Notes under the pieces: generated by a model
What the model was told of the DNA's origin: nothing
The model's input: only the letters and a program-made list of their open reading frames with translations
Databases searched by the model: none
In this document: positions 51,468 to 58,978 of the stretch, in pieces
Layout of the letters: every line of letters begins with the position of its first letter
Numbering within the stretch: position 1 is the stretch's first letter
DNA from: Haladaptatus sp. ZSTT2
GTDB taxonomy: Archaea > Halobacteriota > Halobacteria > Halobacteriales > Halococcaceae
NCBI RefSeq assembly: GCF_037081775.1
Contig: NZ_JBAMHQ010000001.1
Coordinates: 310,001 to 374,000, forward strand
Direction of reading: 5' to 3'
DNA length: 64,000 nucleotides
Translations under genes and position numbers: made by a program

Positions 51468-52313
51468 ATGAACCGTTCAGTATTCGCAACGGTCCTCATG
51501 GGGCTGGTGGTAGTTCTTGCAGGATGTTCTGGGGGCGTCACAGACAACACAACGACGACGGCAGGAGCCGGAAACGATGTCACCACGACGACACAGACGA
51601 CCGCGCTCGGGGAACCGTACACGGCGTCGGGTGACGAACTCGATGCGACGACGCTGGCTGCAGCGCACGAAGCGGCGCTCAAAAACGCGGGCAGTTTCAC
51701 GAATCAGCTGAACATCTCGGTTGATACGACCAACGGGACGCTCGACCTCAACGCGACGACGCGGGCGAATCTGAACGACGGGACGGCCAGCCAGACGAAC
51801 CTGCTCGCGTTCGAGGAGTTCCGCTTTGAGTCGACGGTGTACACCGCAGGGTCGTCCTCCTACGAGCGCACGTACTTCCAGTCGAACGACTCTGAGTACA
51901 CCGAGTACCGCCAAGGAAGCGAGCCGTACAGTAACATAGAGGAGGCAGAGCCGGTCGACGTGAACGACGCGATGCAGATTGACATCGTCACCGACACGGT
52001 CGACGGCGCAGACTGGACGCAGGTCGGTGTCGAACAGTTCGACGGCGTCTCCGTGACGCGATACGAGGCAAAGGGAGTAGAGAGCTTCAAAGACCTCCGT
52101 GAGGACATCGACCCGGCGAGCAACCAGACGATTACGAACGCAGAAGCCGTGTTACTCGTCGATGAGAACGGCATTGCTCGCTTCATCGAGATTCGCTTCG
52201 AGGTCGAAGACGACGATGTTTCGGGGACGATTTACCTCATTTCGAAGGTGACCGACGTTGGCTCCACGACGGTCGCAGAACCCGATTGGCTCGACCGCGC
52301 GAAACAGAGCTGA
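51468..52313 (+). CDS. Lipoprotein of unknown function with Thr-rich linker
   Basis: A 281-residue protein with a signal peptide and lipobox LAGC (C20), then a Thr-rich linker (about 25-45), then a beta-rich domain (about 60-270) of alternating hydrophobic strands (FEEFRFESTVYTAGSSSYERT, ARFIEIRFEVEDDD). It resembles the haloarchaeal DUF7537-like lipoproteins, but that is from memory. It should be anchored to the outer face of the membrane. Start ATG 51468 follows a short intergenic stretch. Confidence 0.7.
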   Translation: MNRSVFATVLMGLVVVLAGCSGGVTDNTTTTAGAGNDVTTTTQTTALGEPYTASGDELDATTLAAAHEAALKNAGSFTNQLNISVDTTNGTLDLNATTRANLNDGTASQTNLLAFEEFRFESTVYTAGSSSYERTYFQSNDSEYTEYRQGSEPYSNIEEAEPVDVNDAMQIDIVTDTVDGADWTQVGVEQFDGVSVTRYEAKGVESFKDLREDIDPASNQTITNAEAVLLVDENGIARFIEIRFEVEDDDVSGTIYLISKVTDVGSTTVAEPDWLDRAKQS

Positions 52314-52379
52314 TCGAATTCGATTTTTCACGAACACAGCGCTGAAAAAGTTCTTCACGGTTGTCGGTGTTGGTGACGT

Positions 52380-53654
52380 ATGACGCGAAATCGTCGAGAT
52401 TTCATGGAGGGAACCCGCGGCACGCAAGCGGTTGATTGGGAAGCACGCATCGACACCCACCGCCTCCGCGAAGAGCGCCACGCACGAGCGCTCGCACAGC
52501 TCAAAGCGGAAGGCCTCGGGAGCATGCTCCTCATCGACGACCCGAACGTCCGGTACGTGACCGGCCTCGCCATGACCGGCGGAAGCGGCGCAGACCACTA
52601 CACCCTGCTCACCGAAGACGGCTCGGTCGTCCACTGGGACACCGCAGACCACGCGAGCAACCAGCGGTTCAACTGCCCGTGGCTAGATGACATTCGCTAC
52701 GCCTGCCCCGGCCTCGGCAACGTCCCCCGCGCCTCCGGCAGTCCGTCTGCCCGCAAATTCCTGCTCAACACGATGGCTGAAACCGTCGTTGAGGCGATGG
52801 AGGAGTACGGCGTTGCAGACCAGCCCATGGGCATCGACGTGGCGAACGGCGGCCTCGTTTCCGCCTTCGAGGACCACGGCGTACAGGTCGAAGCCGAGAA
52901 GTGTTCGCGGGCGATGGAGACGGCGCGAAAGACGAAGACCAAAGACGAAATCGAGTGTTTGCGACAGGTTGCGGCCATCTGTGAGGCAGGCTTCCAGAAA
53001 ATTAAGGAGGTCGCCCGCCCCGGAATGCGCGAATCTGAGGTGTGGGGCGAGGCCGTCCGCGAACTCTGGCGACACGGTGCGTTCGTCGGCGGGGGCTACC
53101 TAACCTCGGGGCCGAACACCTGGCCGAAACATCAGGCGAACACCACAGACCGGATTCTCCGCCCCGGCGACCTCGTGTACGCTGACTTCTACAACATCGG
53201 CTATCTCGGTTATCGCTCGTGTTACTACCGCACCTTCTCGCTCGGCGAGCCGACGAAAGCGCAAAAAGAGGCCTACGAACTCGCCCGGTCGAACCTGTAC
53301 GCCGTCCTCGACCGCATCGAACCGGGTGCGACGACTGATGAGGTGTGCAAAGGCTTCCCCGACATGGAGGGCGAGCACGCCGACTACTACGGTGCGACCG
53401 ACCACTGGCAGATGACAACCAATCACTGGGCACACGGCCTCGGCCTCCAACTCTACGAAGTGCCGCTCATCTGGCGGGGCATCTCCGAAGACCACCCAAT
53501 CGAACTCGAAGAGGGCATGACGATGGCCGTCGAAACGCAAGAACCCGCAGACAATCAGGGCGTGCGCTTAGAGGAGATGGTCGTCGTGCGCGAAAATGGC
53601 GTCGAAATCCTGAGTCAGTGGCCGGCAGACGAGATTACCGTCATCGACTACTAA
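52380..53654 (+). CDS. M24 peptidase-fold protein (creatinase/DMSP-lyase-like)
   Basis: A 424-residue pita-bread fold protein of the M24 superfamily. The usual metal ligands can be followed: the first aspartate is D269 in VYADFYNIG, then H352 in HGLGLQL, E385 in AVETQEP and E399 in LEEMVV. The second aspartate, normally in a GYxSD-x-TRT context, is replaced by Cys (YRSCYYRT, C281). So the dinuclear site seems altered and the protein may not be a normal aminopeptidase; DddP-type DMSP lyases also belong to this fold. The neighbours do not reveal a substrate. Confidence 0.78.
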   Translation: MTRNRRDFMEGTRGTQAVDWEARIDTHRLREERHARALAQLKAEGLGSMLLIDDPNVRYVTGLAMTGGSGADHYTLLTEDGSVVHWDTADHASNQRFNCPWLDDIRYACPGLGNVPRASGSPSARKFLLNTMAETVVEAMEEYGVADQPMGIDVANGGLVSAFEDHGVQVEAEKCSRAMETARKTKTKDEIECLRQVAAICEAGFQKIKEVARPGMRESEVWGEAVRELWRHGAFVGGGYLTSGPNTWPKHQANTTDRILRPGDLVYADFYNIGYLGYRSCYYRTFSLGEPTKAQKEAYELARSNLYAVLDRIEPGATTDEVCKGFPDMEGEHADYYGATDHWQMTTNHWAHGLGLQLYEVPLIWRGISEDHPIELEEGMTMAVETQEPADNQGVRLEEMVVVRENGVEILSQWPADEITVIDY

Positions 53655-54136
53655 CGGTGGATGACGTAGACGGCTTCGGGGTAGGCTTTCTCACCGATGT
53701 ACGTCTCGCCTTCGCTTTCGAGGGTGAAGCCGTAACCTTCGTAAAACGCGTTGCCGAGTCGATTGTCTTTGAGTACCATCGCTCGGACGAGGTCGACGCC
53801 GCGGTCGAACAGTTCGGTGACCGCACTTTGGAGAAGGGCCGTCCCGACGCCGCTTCGTCTGGCTTCGGGGTGGACATATAGTCGGAGAATGTCGCCCTCG
53901 TCGTGATTCCAGAGGGCGTGGACGAACCCCCAGACGGTGTCGTCTTTCTCTGCGACGAGCATGACGGTGTCCGTCCGGGCAATCTCTTTTTGGATGAGGT
54001 CGGGATTGTACCAGTCTACGACGCCCTCGCTCGCGGTTTCCCGGCTTAGAATCGTTGGATAGTCACCCTCCCACGACGCCTGCGCAACTGTCAAAATCCC
54101 CGTCGCATCCTCCGGCATCGCGGCCCTCACTGACAT
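53651..54136 (-). CDS. GNAT acetyltransferase
   Basis: A 161-residue GNAT with the acetyl-CoA motif LYVHPEARRSGVGTALLQSA (R-x2-G-x-G/A), the beta-4 stretch DDTVWGFVHALWNHDEG and the C-terminal NAFYEGYGF segment. The substrate is not known. Its stop codon interlocks with that of the M24 gene (CTAA at 53651-53654). Confidence 0.83.
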   Translation of the reverse strand: MSVRAAMPEDATGILTVAQASWEGDYPTILSRETASEGVVDWYNPDLIQKEIARTDTVMLVAEKDDTVWGFVHALWNHDEGDILRLYVHPEARRSGVGTALLQSAVTELFDRGVDLVRAMVLKDNRLGNAFYEGYGFTLESEGETYIGEKAYPEAVYVIHR

Positions 54137-54213
54137 GCATACTCATAGCACGACAGGTCGATTAGTCTTTTCGTCGAAGCCACATCTATAACGGTCGCTT
54201 GCGTGGGTCGCGT

Positions 54214-55218
54214 ATGCAGATTGGTACGGGGCTGTTCACCTGTCAGCATCGCCCTGACGATGACCGCACACTGAGTGACCTCTATCAGGAGATGCTCACG
54301 CTCGGGCGCGCCATCGAGGATGCGGGGCTTGCGAGTGCGTGGGTCTCAGAGCACCATTTTACCGACGACGGCTACCTTTCAGGGACGATGCCCGCCCTCG
54401 GCGCGATCGCCGCCACCACCGATTCACTCGAGATTGGGACGTGTATCGCCCTCGCGCCGCTTTACGACTCGGTTCGCCTCGCAGAGGACGCCGCCACCGT
54501 CTCCCTGCTCGCAGACGGCCGCCTCTCGCTCGGGATGGCCGTTGGCTACGTAGACGACGAGTTCGACCGCTTTGGCGTGCCGAAAGACGAACGAACCGCC
54601 CGCCTCGAAGACGCGATTCACGTCCTCCGGGGCGCGTGGTCGGACGGCCCGCTCGATTTCGACCCGCAGTTTCACGATGCGCCCGCAGATACGCTGGTGA
54701 CGCCGAAACCAGAGAAGGCGCCGCCAGTTTTGCTCGGCGGAAAGGCCAAACCCGCCGTTCGTCGCGCCGCCCGACTTGCGGATGGGTGGATCGCACCCTC
54801 CTCGCTCTCCATCGAGGGCGTGAAACTCCGGCAAGACGATATCCACGCCATCCGCGAGAAAGAGGGACTCGACGGCGAGTTCACGACGTATCTGATTCAA
54901 CACGGCTTTGTCGGAGAATCGAAGGAGGAAGCGTGGGAGACGATGAAGTCTGGCTATCTCTATCTCCAGCGAAAGTACGCAGAATGGGCCACCGGCGAGA
55001 CCATCGACGAACTATCCGCAGCGCGCGTTGAGGAACTCAAAGAACAGGCCATCTTCGGCACGCCTGCGCAGGTCGTAAACCAACTCGAATCCTATCGCGA
55101 GGCGCTCGGCGACGACGTCCACTTCATCTTCCGGACGTACTACCCCGGCATCGGCACCGACGAGATGGTCGCGTGTATCGACCGACTCGGCGACGAGGTC
55201 GTCCCACACTTCGCCTGA
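54214..55218 (+). CDS. LLM class flavin-dependent oxidoreductase (F420 or FMN)
   Basis: A 334-residue TIM-barrel of the luciferase-like monooxygenase family. Typical blocks are AWVSEHHFTDDGYLSG, SLLADGRLSLGMAVGYVDDEFDRFG and APPVLLGGKAKPAVRRAARLADGW. Haloarchaea make F420, so an F420-dependent dehydrogenase is as likely as a monooxygenase. Start at ATG 54214; the upstream 54199 codon adds five residues. A methyltransferase gene follows, 40 bases downstream in the same direction. Confidence 0.85.
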   Translation: MQIGTGLFTCQHRPDDDRTLSDLYQEMLTLGRAIEDAGLASAWVSEHHFTDDGYLSGTMPALGAIAATTDSLEIGTCIALAPLYDSVRLAEDAATVSLLADGRLSLGMAVGYVDDEFDRFGVPKDERTARLEDAIHVLRGAWSDGPLDFDPQFHDAPADTLVTPKPEKAPPVLLGGKAKPAVRRAARLADGWIAPSSLSIEGVKLRQDDIHAIREKEGLDGEFTTYLIQHGFVGESKEEAWETMKSGYLYLQRKYAEWATGETIDELSAARVEELKEQAIFGTPAQVVNQLESYREALGDDVHFIFRTYYPGIGTDEMVACIDRLGDEVVPHFA

Positions 55219-55258
55219 CCTCGGCTACACTTTTCGCGCTGCCGCCCGTAGGCAGGCT

Positions 55259-55816
55259 ATGGGCTTTCACACCTTCAACAAAGACCACGCGGACTTTCTC
55301 GATGACCCGATTCGTTATCGCTTTCTCTCGGTTGACGAACTCCTCGCCCACCTCGCACTCGAACGCGAGATGACCGTCGTAGACCTCGGTAGTGGGACGG
55401 GATTCTACACCGACCACGTCGCCCCGTACGTCTCGAAGGTGCACGCGGTGGACGTACAGGAGGCGATGCACGACCTGTATCGCGAGAAAGGCATCCCTGA
55501 AAACGTCTCGTTGACCACGGCGGAAATCGGCGACTTGCCGTTCGCAGACGAGTCGCTCGATGCGGCGCTCTCGACGATGACGTATCACGAGTTCGCGGAC
55601 GAATCAGCGCTTTCGGAGGTGCGTCGCGTGTTGAAACCCGGCGGGAGACTGGTCGTCGCAGACTGGTCTGCAAACGGTGAGCACGTCGAAGGGCCGCCAC
55701 TCACAGAGCGATTCTCGCTTGCGGAGGCGAACGCGCAGCTCGAAGCCGCCGGATTCACCATCGACTACGCGAGCGAACGCGTGGAGACGTTCCTGATTGC
55801 CGCGACGAAAAACTAG
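55259..55816 (+). CDS. Class I SAM-dependent methyltransferase
   Basis: A 185-residue enzyme with motif I VVDLGSGTGFYTDHVA, the acidic strand AVDVQEAM, motif IV region LPFADESLDAALSTMTYHEF and motif VI LKPGGRLVVADWS. It is of the small-molecule methyltransferase (UbiE-like) type. Substrate unknown. It lies directly behind the LLM oxidoreductase, so the two may form one pathway. The stop interlocks with the convergent gene in CTAG. Confidence 0.87.
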   Translation: MGFHTFNKDHADFLDDPIRYRFLSVDELLAHLALEREMTVVDLGSGTGFYTDHVAPYVSKVHAVDVQEAMHDLYREKGIPENVSLTTAEIGDLPFADESLDAALSTMTYHEFADESALSEVRRVLKPGGRLVVADWSANGEHVEGPPLTERFSLAEANAQLEAAGFTIDYASERVETFLIAATKN

Positions 55817-56274
55817 CTGAAGTCGGGGAGGTCTTCTGGCGCTTCGTACTCGGCTTCCCAGTCTACGTACTCCTCTTTCAACACGTCGCTCACGATTTGG
55901 CCGAGTTCGGTGAGTCCGGCGTTGATGGCAGAGACGTCACCCCACGAGGTGAGGCCTGGGTGGAGGTTCTGTTCTTTCCAGTTCTCGGGGAGGCCGGGTG
56001 CGTGATAGCCAACTCGATTGGCGAAATCGTCCCAGAAGAAATCGAACTCGGAGATGAGCGAGAGGTCTTCGACGACAGTGAACTGGGCTTCGGTCACGTC
56101 CGTGTGCTCTGCCCACTCGTTGAACGAGCGCTCCCACGCGCCGTCCACTAAGAACTCCTGTAACTCCTCTCTGCGGTAGTCTTGGGAGCCAAACACCTCC
56201 GCGTCCTCGTAGTCGGCAACGTCGGTGTTGGTGACGATGCGGGGGGCCGGTGGGGCGTCGATGTCGAGACTCAT
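55813..56274 (-). CDS. Conserved-looking acidic hypothetical protein
   Basis: A 153-residue strongly acidic protein starting MSLDIDAPPAPRIVTNTDV. It has helical segments such as YRREELQEFLVDGAWERSFNEW and LTELGQIVSDVLKEEYVDW. No domain recognised. The strict acidity and clean codon use indicate a real gene. The function is unknown. Confidence 0.65.
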   Translation of the reverse strand: MSLDIDAPPAPRIVTNTDVADYEDAEVFGSQDYRREELQEFLVDGAWERSFNEWAEHTDVTEAQFTVVEDLSLISEFDFFWDDFANRVGYHAPGLPENWKEQNLHPGLTSWGDVSAINAGLTELGQIVSDVLKEEYVDWEAEYEAPEDLPDFS

Positions 56275-56313
56275 AGAAGGCAGTATGTGAGAAGAGCGGA
56301 TAAAACCGCGTCC

Positions 56314-56769
56314 CTACGCCGTCCCGTTCATTTCGGCTTCGGCGCTGAGCGCTTCTTCGAGGAGGCGCTCGCCGTCGGTGGTGGCGACGGTAAGTTCCGG
56401 CACTTCGGTTGGCACGTGGTGGTCGTCGATGGCGACGTAGACGAAAAACGACTCCGTCGTGAGTTCGGTGTCGCCGGTGAGCGGGTCTTCGCGGTAGGCA
56501 CGCAGGCGAACCCGAACGCTCGTGCGCCCGGATTTGTAGACGTAGGCGCGGATGAGGGCGGTTTCACCGAGGGGGATCGGCCGGTGGAAGTTCACCTGGT
56601 CCATGCGCGCGGTGACACAGGTTTCACCGGCAAAGCGCATCGCTGACATCGCGCCGACTTCGTCCATCCACTTCATCACGTTGCCACCGTGGGCGATTTC
56701 GTAGGTGTTGGTGTGGTTCGGCAAGATGAGTTCACGATTCTCGATATACGTCTCCATGAGCGACGGCAT
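56314..56769 (-). CDS. Acyl-CoA thioesterase, hot-dog fold
   Basis: A 151-residue single hot-dog domain of the cytosolic acyl-CoA thioester hydrolase family: SYTEITELILPNHTNTYEIAHGG is matched by the block NRELILPNHTNTYEIAHGG, and KWMDEVGAMSAMRFAG and FHRPIPLGETALIRAY follow. The enzyme would hydrolyse acyl-CoA. ATG 56769 is used; 56757 is possible. It is divergent from the RHH regulator gene. Confidence 0.87.
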   Translation of the reverse strand: MPSLMETYIENRELILPNHTNTYEIAHGGNVMKWMDEVGAMSAMRFAGETCVTARMDQVNFHRPIPLGETALIRAYVYKSGRTSVRVRLRAYREDPLTGDTELTTESFFVYVAIDDHHVPTEVPELTVATTDGERLLEEALSAEAEMNGTA

Positions 56770-56888
56770 ACGTCGGGGTTTTCGCGGGAGGGAAATGAGT
56801 CTGCTGTCTCCGCGCCTCGAATGCGAACTGGTACGATTCCAGACACGAGTCGTGACCTTTACCGCACTGCGCCTCTGAGTGTGAGTGT

Positions 56889-57437
56889 ATGTCACATGAC
56901 AGGGTGACAGTTTCGCTCGATACCGACGCACGGGCGGCGCTCGAAGACCTGACGAGCCGCACCGGTGTGGGCCAGAGTGAGATGGTTCGACGTGCGCTCA
57001 CCTTCTACGCCGCGAACTTCCAAGCCGCAACGACAGAGACGAGTGCGAATCTGCAAGACTACCACAAGATGCTCTCGGGTGGCGAGCACGCGCTGCTCGA
57101 CATCGACTTCCTCCACTGTTTTCTCGACTATGTCGAAGGAGAAAACGGCGAGCCAGACCCGGAGTTTCTCGCGGATGCGGACAAGGTTTCAGACTACCAC
57201 GCCCACGAGTACAAAGGGCAGTTCGACAACTTAGGTGACATGCTCGAATGGCTCTCACTCTGTGGCTTTCTCACCGTCAGGCGCAGCGAGGAGAACACCT
57301 ATCATGTCGTCTATCCGTCAGAACAGCTTCGCTGGTTCATGACCCGATTCATCGAACGCAGTTCGGTTCACCTGCCGTTCACCATCGAAACTGAAGAGGG
57401 TCTCACAAAGGTGCTGATGACTGAAATTCCGGAGTAG
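56889..57437 (+). CDS. Ribbon-helix-helix regulator with C-terminal domain
   Basis: A 182-residue protein. The first 48 residues form a CopG/Arc-type ribbon-helix-helix DNA-binding domain (VTVSLDTDARAALEDLTSRT and GVGQSEMVRRALTFY). The C-terminal 130 residues form an unfamiliar helical, acidic domain (LLDIDFLHCFLDYVEG) that may bind a ligand. It lies 113 bases upstream of the hydantoin/oxoproline operon and in the same direction, so it is the obvious candidate regulator. Confidence 0.78.
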   Translation: MSHDRVTVSLDTDARAALEDLTSRTGVGQSEMVRRALTFYAANFQAATTETSANLQDYHKMLSGGEHALLDIDFLHCFLDYVEGENGEPDPEFLADADKVSDYHAHEYKGQFDNLGDMLEWLSLCGFLTVRRSEENTYHVVYPSEQLRWFMTRFIERSSVHLPFTIETEEGLTKVLMTEIPE

Positions 57438-57521
57438 CAGACTGTCTCTGCATAACTTTTCACACCTTCCCACAACTGTTCATACTCAGTGTTGCTACTG
57501 TGAGACAGGGTAACAAGAGCC

Positions 57522-57528
57522 TATATAT
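57522..57528 (+). promoter_or_regulatory. TATA box for the substrate-binding protein gene
   Basis: The element tatatat is about 26 bases before the ATG at 57551. This supports that start and a leaderless transcript of the operon. Confidence 0.6.
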
Positions 57529-57550
57529 GGATGGTGGTCTGACTCCGACC

Positions 57551-58912
57551 ATGGCATCGGGTGACAAGTTCGTACGAGAACTCCAGCGTCGGCGGTTCCT
57601 GCGCCTCGCAGGACTCGCAGGCGCGACCGGGCTCGCAGGGTGTATCAGTCAAGAAGACGTCCAAGACGACGGCGGCTCCGACGGCGGAGGCGGTGGCGGC
57701 GGAACCGAAGAAGGAACCGACGGCGGCTCTGAGACCGACAACGGCGATTCGGGCGACAGCGGTGGCGACAGTTCGTCAGTCGATGTCGGCGTGGTCATCC
57801 CGTTCAGCGGTGACCTCTCTGACTTCGGTGGTCCAATGATGAACGCGCTTCGGATGGCCCAAGAGGACATCAACGCGGCGGGCGGCCCGCTCGGGCGCGA
57901 GATTGAACTGCACGACGAGGACTCGGGCACCGACTCGACGCAGGGCGTGAACGCGGCGAACAAACTCGTGGATACGAACGGCGTGAGCGCCCTCATCGGG
58001 GCGGTGTCGAGTGGAGTCACCATCAGCATCGCAAAGTCGGTGACGGTGCCGAACAACGTGCTCCACATCACGTCGGCGTCGTCCTCACCGAGCATTTCGA
58101 CCTTAGATGACAACGACCTCGTCTTCCGGACGCGGACGAACGACCGCTTCGTCGCGAAGGTGATGGCGAAAATCATCGAAGATCAAGGCGTCGAGAAAGC
58201 CGCGGTCATCTACATCAACAACGACTTCGGCGAGGCACTTGCAGACACGTTCGAATCATCCTTCTCGGGGACGACAACCACGACCATCGGCTACGAATCC
58301 GGGCAGTCGTCGTACCAGCAGATTCTCGCAAAGGCGTTCGAAGACGACCCCGGCTTCGTCGCGTTCGCGGGCTACCCCGAGAGCGGGACGACCATGCTCA
58401 GCCAGTGGGCAGAGGAAGGCTACGGCGGCAACTGGGTGCTCCACACCAGCCTGCTCTCCGAGGACGTTATCGAGAACGTCGGTGCAGACGTGATGAACGG
58501 GATGTACGGCGTCCGCACCCAACCACCGAGCGGTGGCGCGACGGAATCGTTCGTCGCTGATTACAAGGAAGCCTATCCCGACGCGCAGGTGTTCGACCCG
58601 TACTCGTGGAACTCCTACGACGCGCTCGTCTCCTACGCGCTCGCCGTCCACAAGGCGGGTACGGACGACGCAGCCGAAGTCAAGAAGGCGATGCGCGAAG
58701 TCTCGAACCCCGACGGCGAGGCCGTGAGCTACGGAGAGTTCGGCGGCGGTGTCGAGAAGTTAGACGCCGGGACGGCCATCGACTACAGTGGGCCGAGCGG
58801 GAACGTCAACTACGACGACAACGGCGACGTGGCCAGCGACATGGTCATCGTCCAAGTCGAAGATGGCGAGTTCACAAACAAGGACACGATTCCAGCGGAC
58901 GAACTCGTCTAA
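57551..58912 (+). CDS. Branched-chain amino acid-type ABC substrate-binding lipoprotein
   Basis: A 453-residue periplasmic-type binding protein of the LivK/urea family (Peripla_BP_6). A twin-arginine motif LQRRRFLRLAGLAG and the lipobox LAGC make it a Tat lipoprotein, then an acidic Gly/Asp/Thr-rich linker (about 35-65) and the binding domain (VDVGVVIPFSGDLSDFGGPMM, NAANKLVDTNGVSALIGAVS, YINNDFGEALADTF). It should deliver a small molecule to the LivH-type permease at the right edge. Because HyuAB genes follow, the substrate may be a hydantoin, pyroglutamate or similar compound, not a branched-chain amino acid. Confidence 0.88.
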   Translation: MASGDKFVRELQRRRFLRLAGLAGATGLAGCISQEDVQDDGGSDGGGGGGGTEEGTDGGSETDNGDSGDSGGDSSSVDVGVVIPFSGDLSDFGGPMMNALRMAQEDINAAGGPLGREIELHDEDSGTDSTQGVNAANKLVDTNGVSALIGAVSSGVTISIAKSVTVPNNVLHITSASSSPSISTLDDNDLVFRTRTNDRFVAKVMAKIIEDQGVEKAAVIYINNDFGEALADTFESSFSGTTTTTIGYESGQSSYQQILAKAFEDDPGFVAFAGYPESGTTMLSQWAEEGYGGNWVLHTSLLSEDVIENVGADVMNGMYGVRTQPPSGGATESFVADYKEAYPDAQVFDPYSWNSYDALVSYALAVHKAGTDDAAEVKKAMREVSNPDGEAVSYGEFGGGVEKLDAGTAIDYSGPSGNVNYDDNGDVASDMVIVQVEDGEFTNKDTIPADELV

Positions 58913-58978
58913 CCACTCCAACGAACCCATATTTCAGTACATGACCACCACAGCAGTGTCTACAAACGCGGAGGCCCC

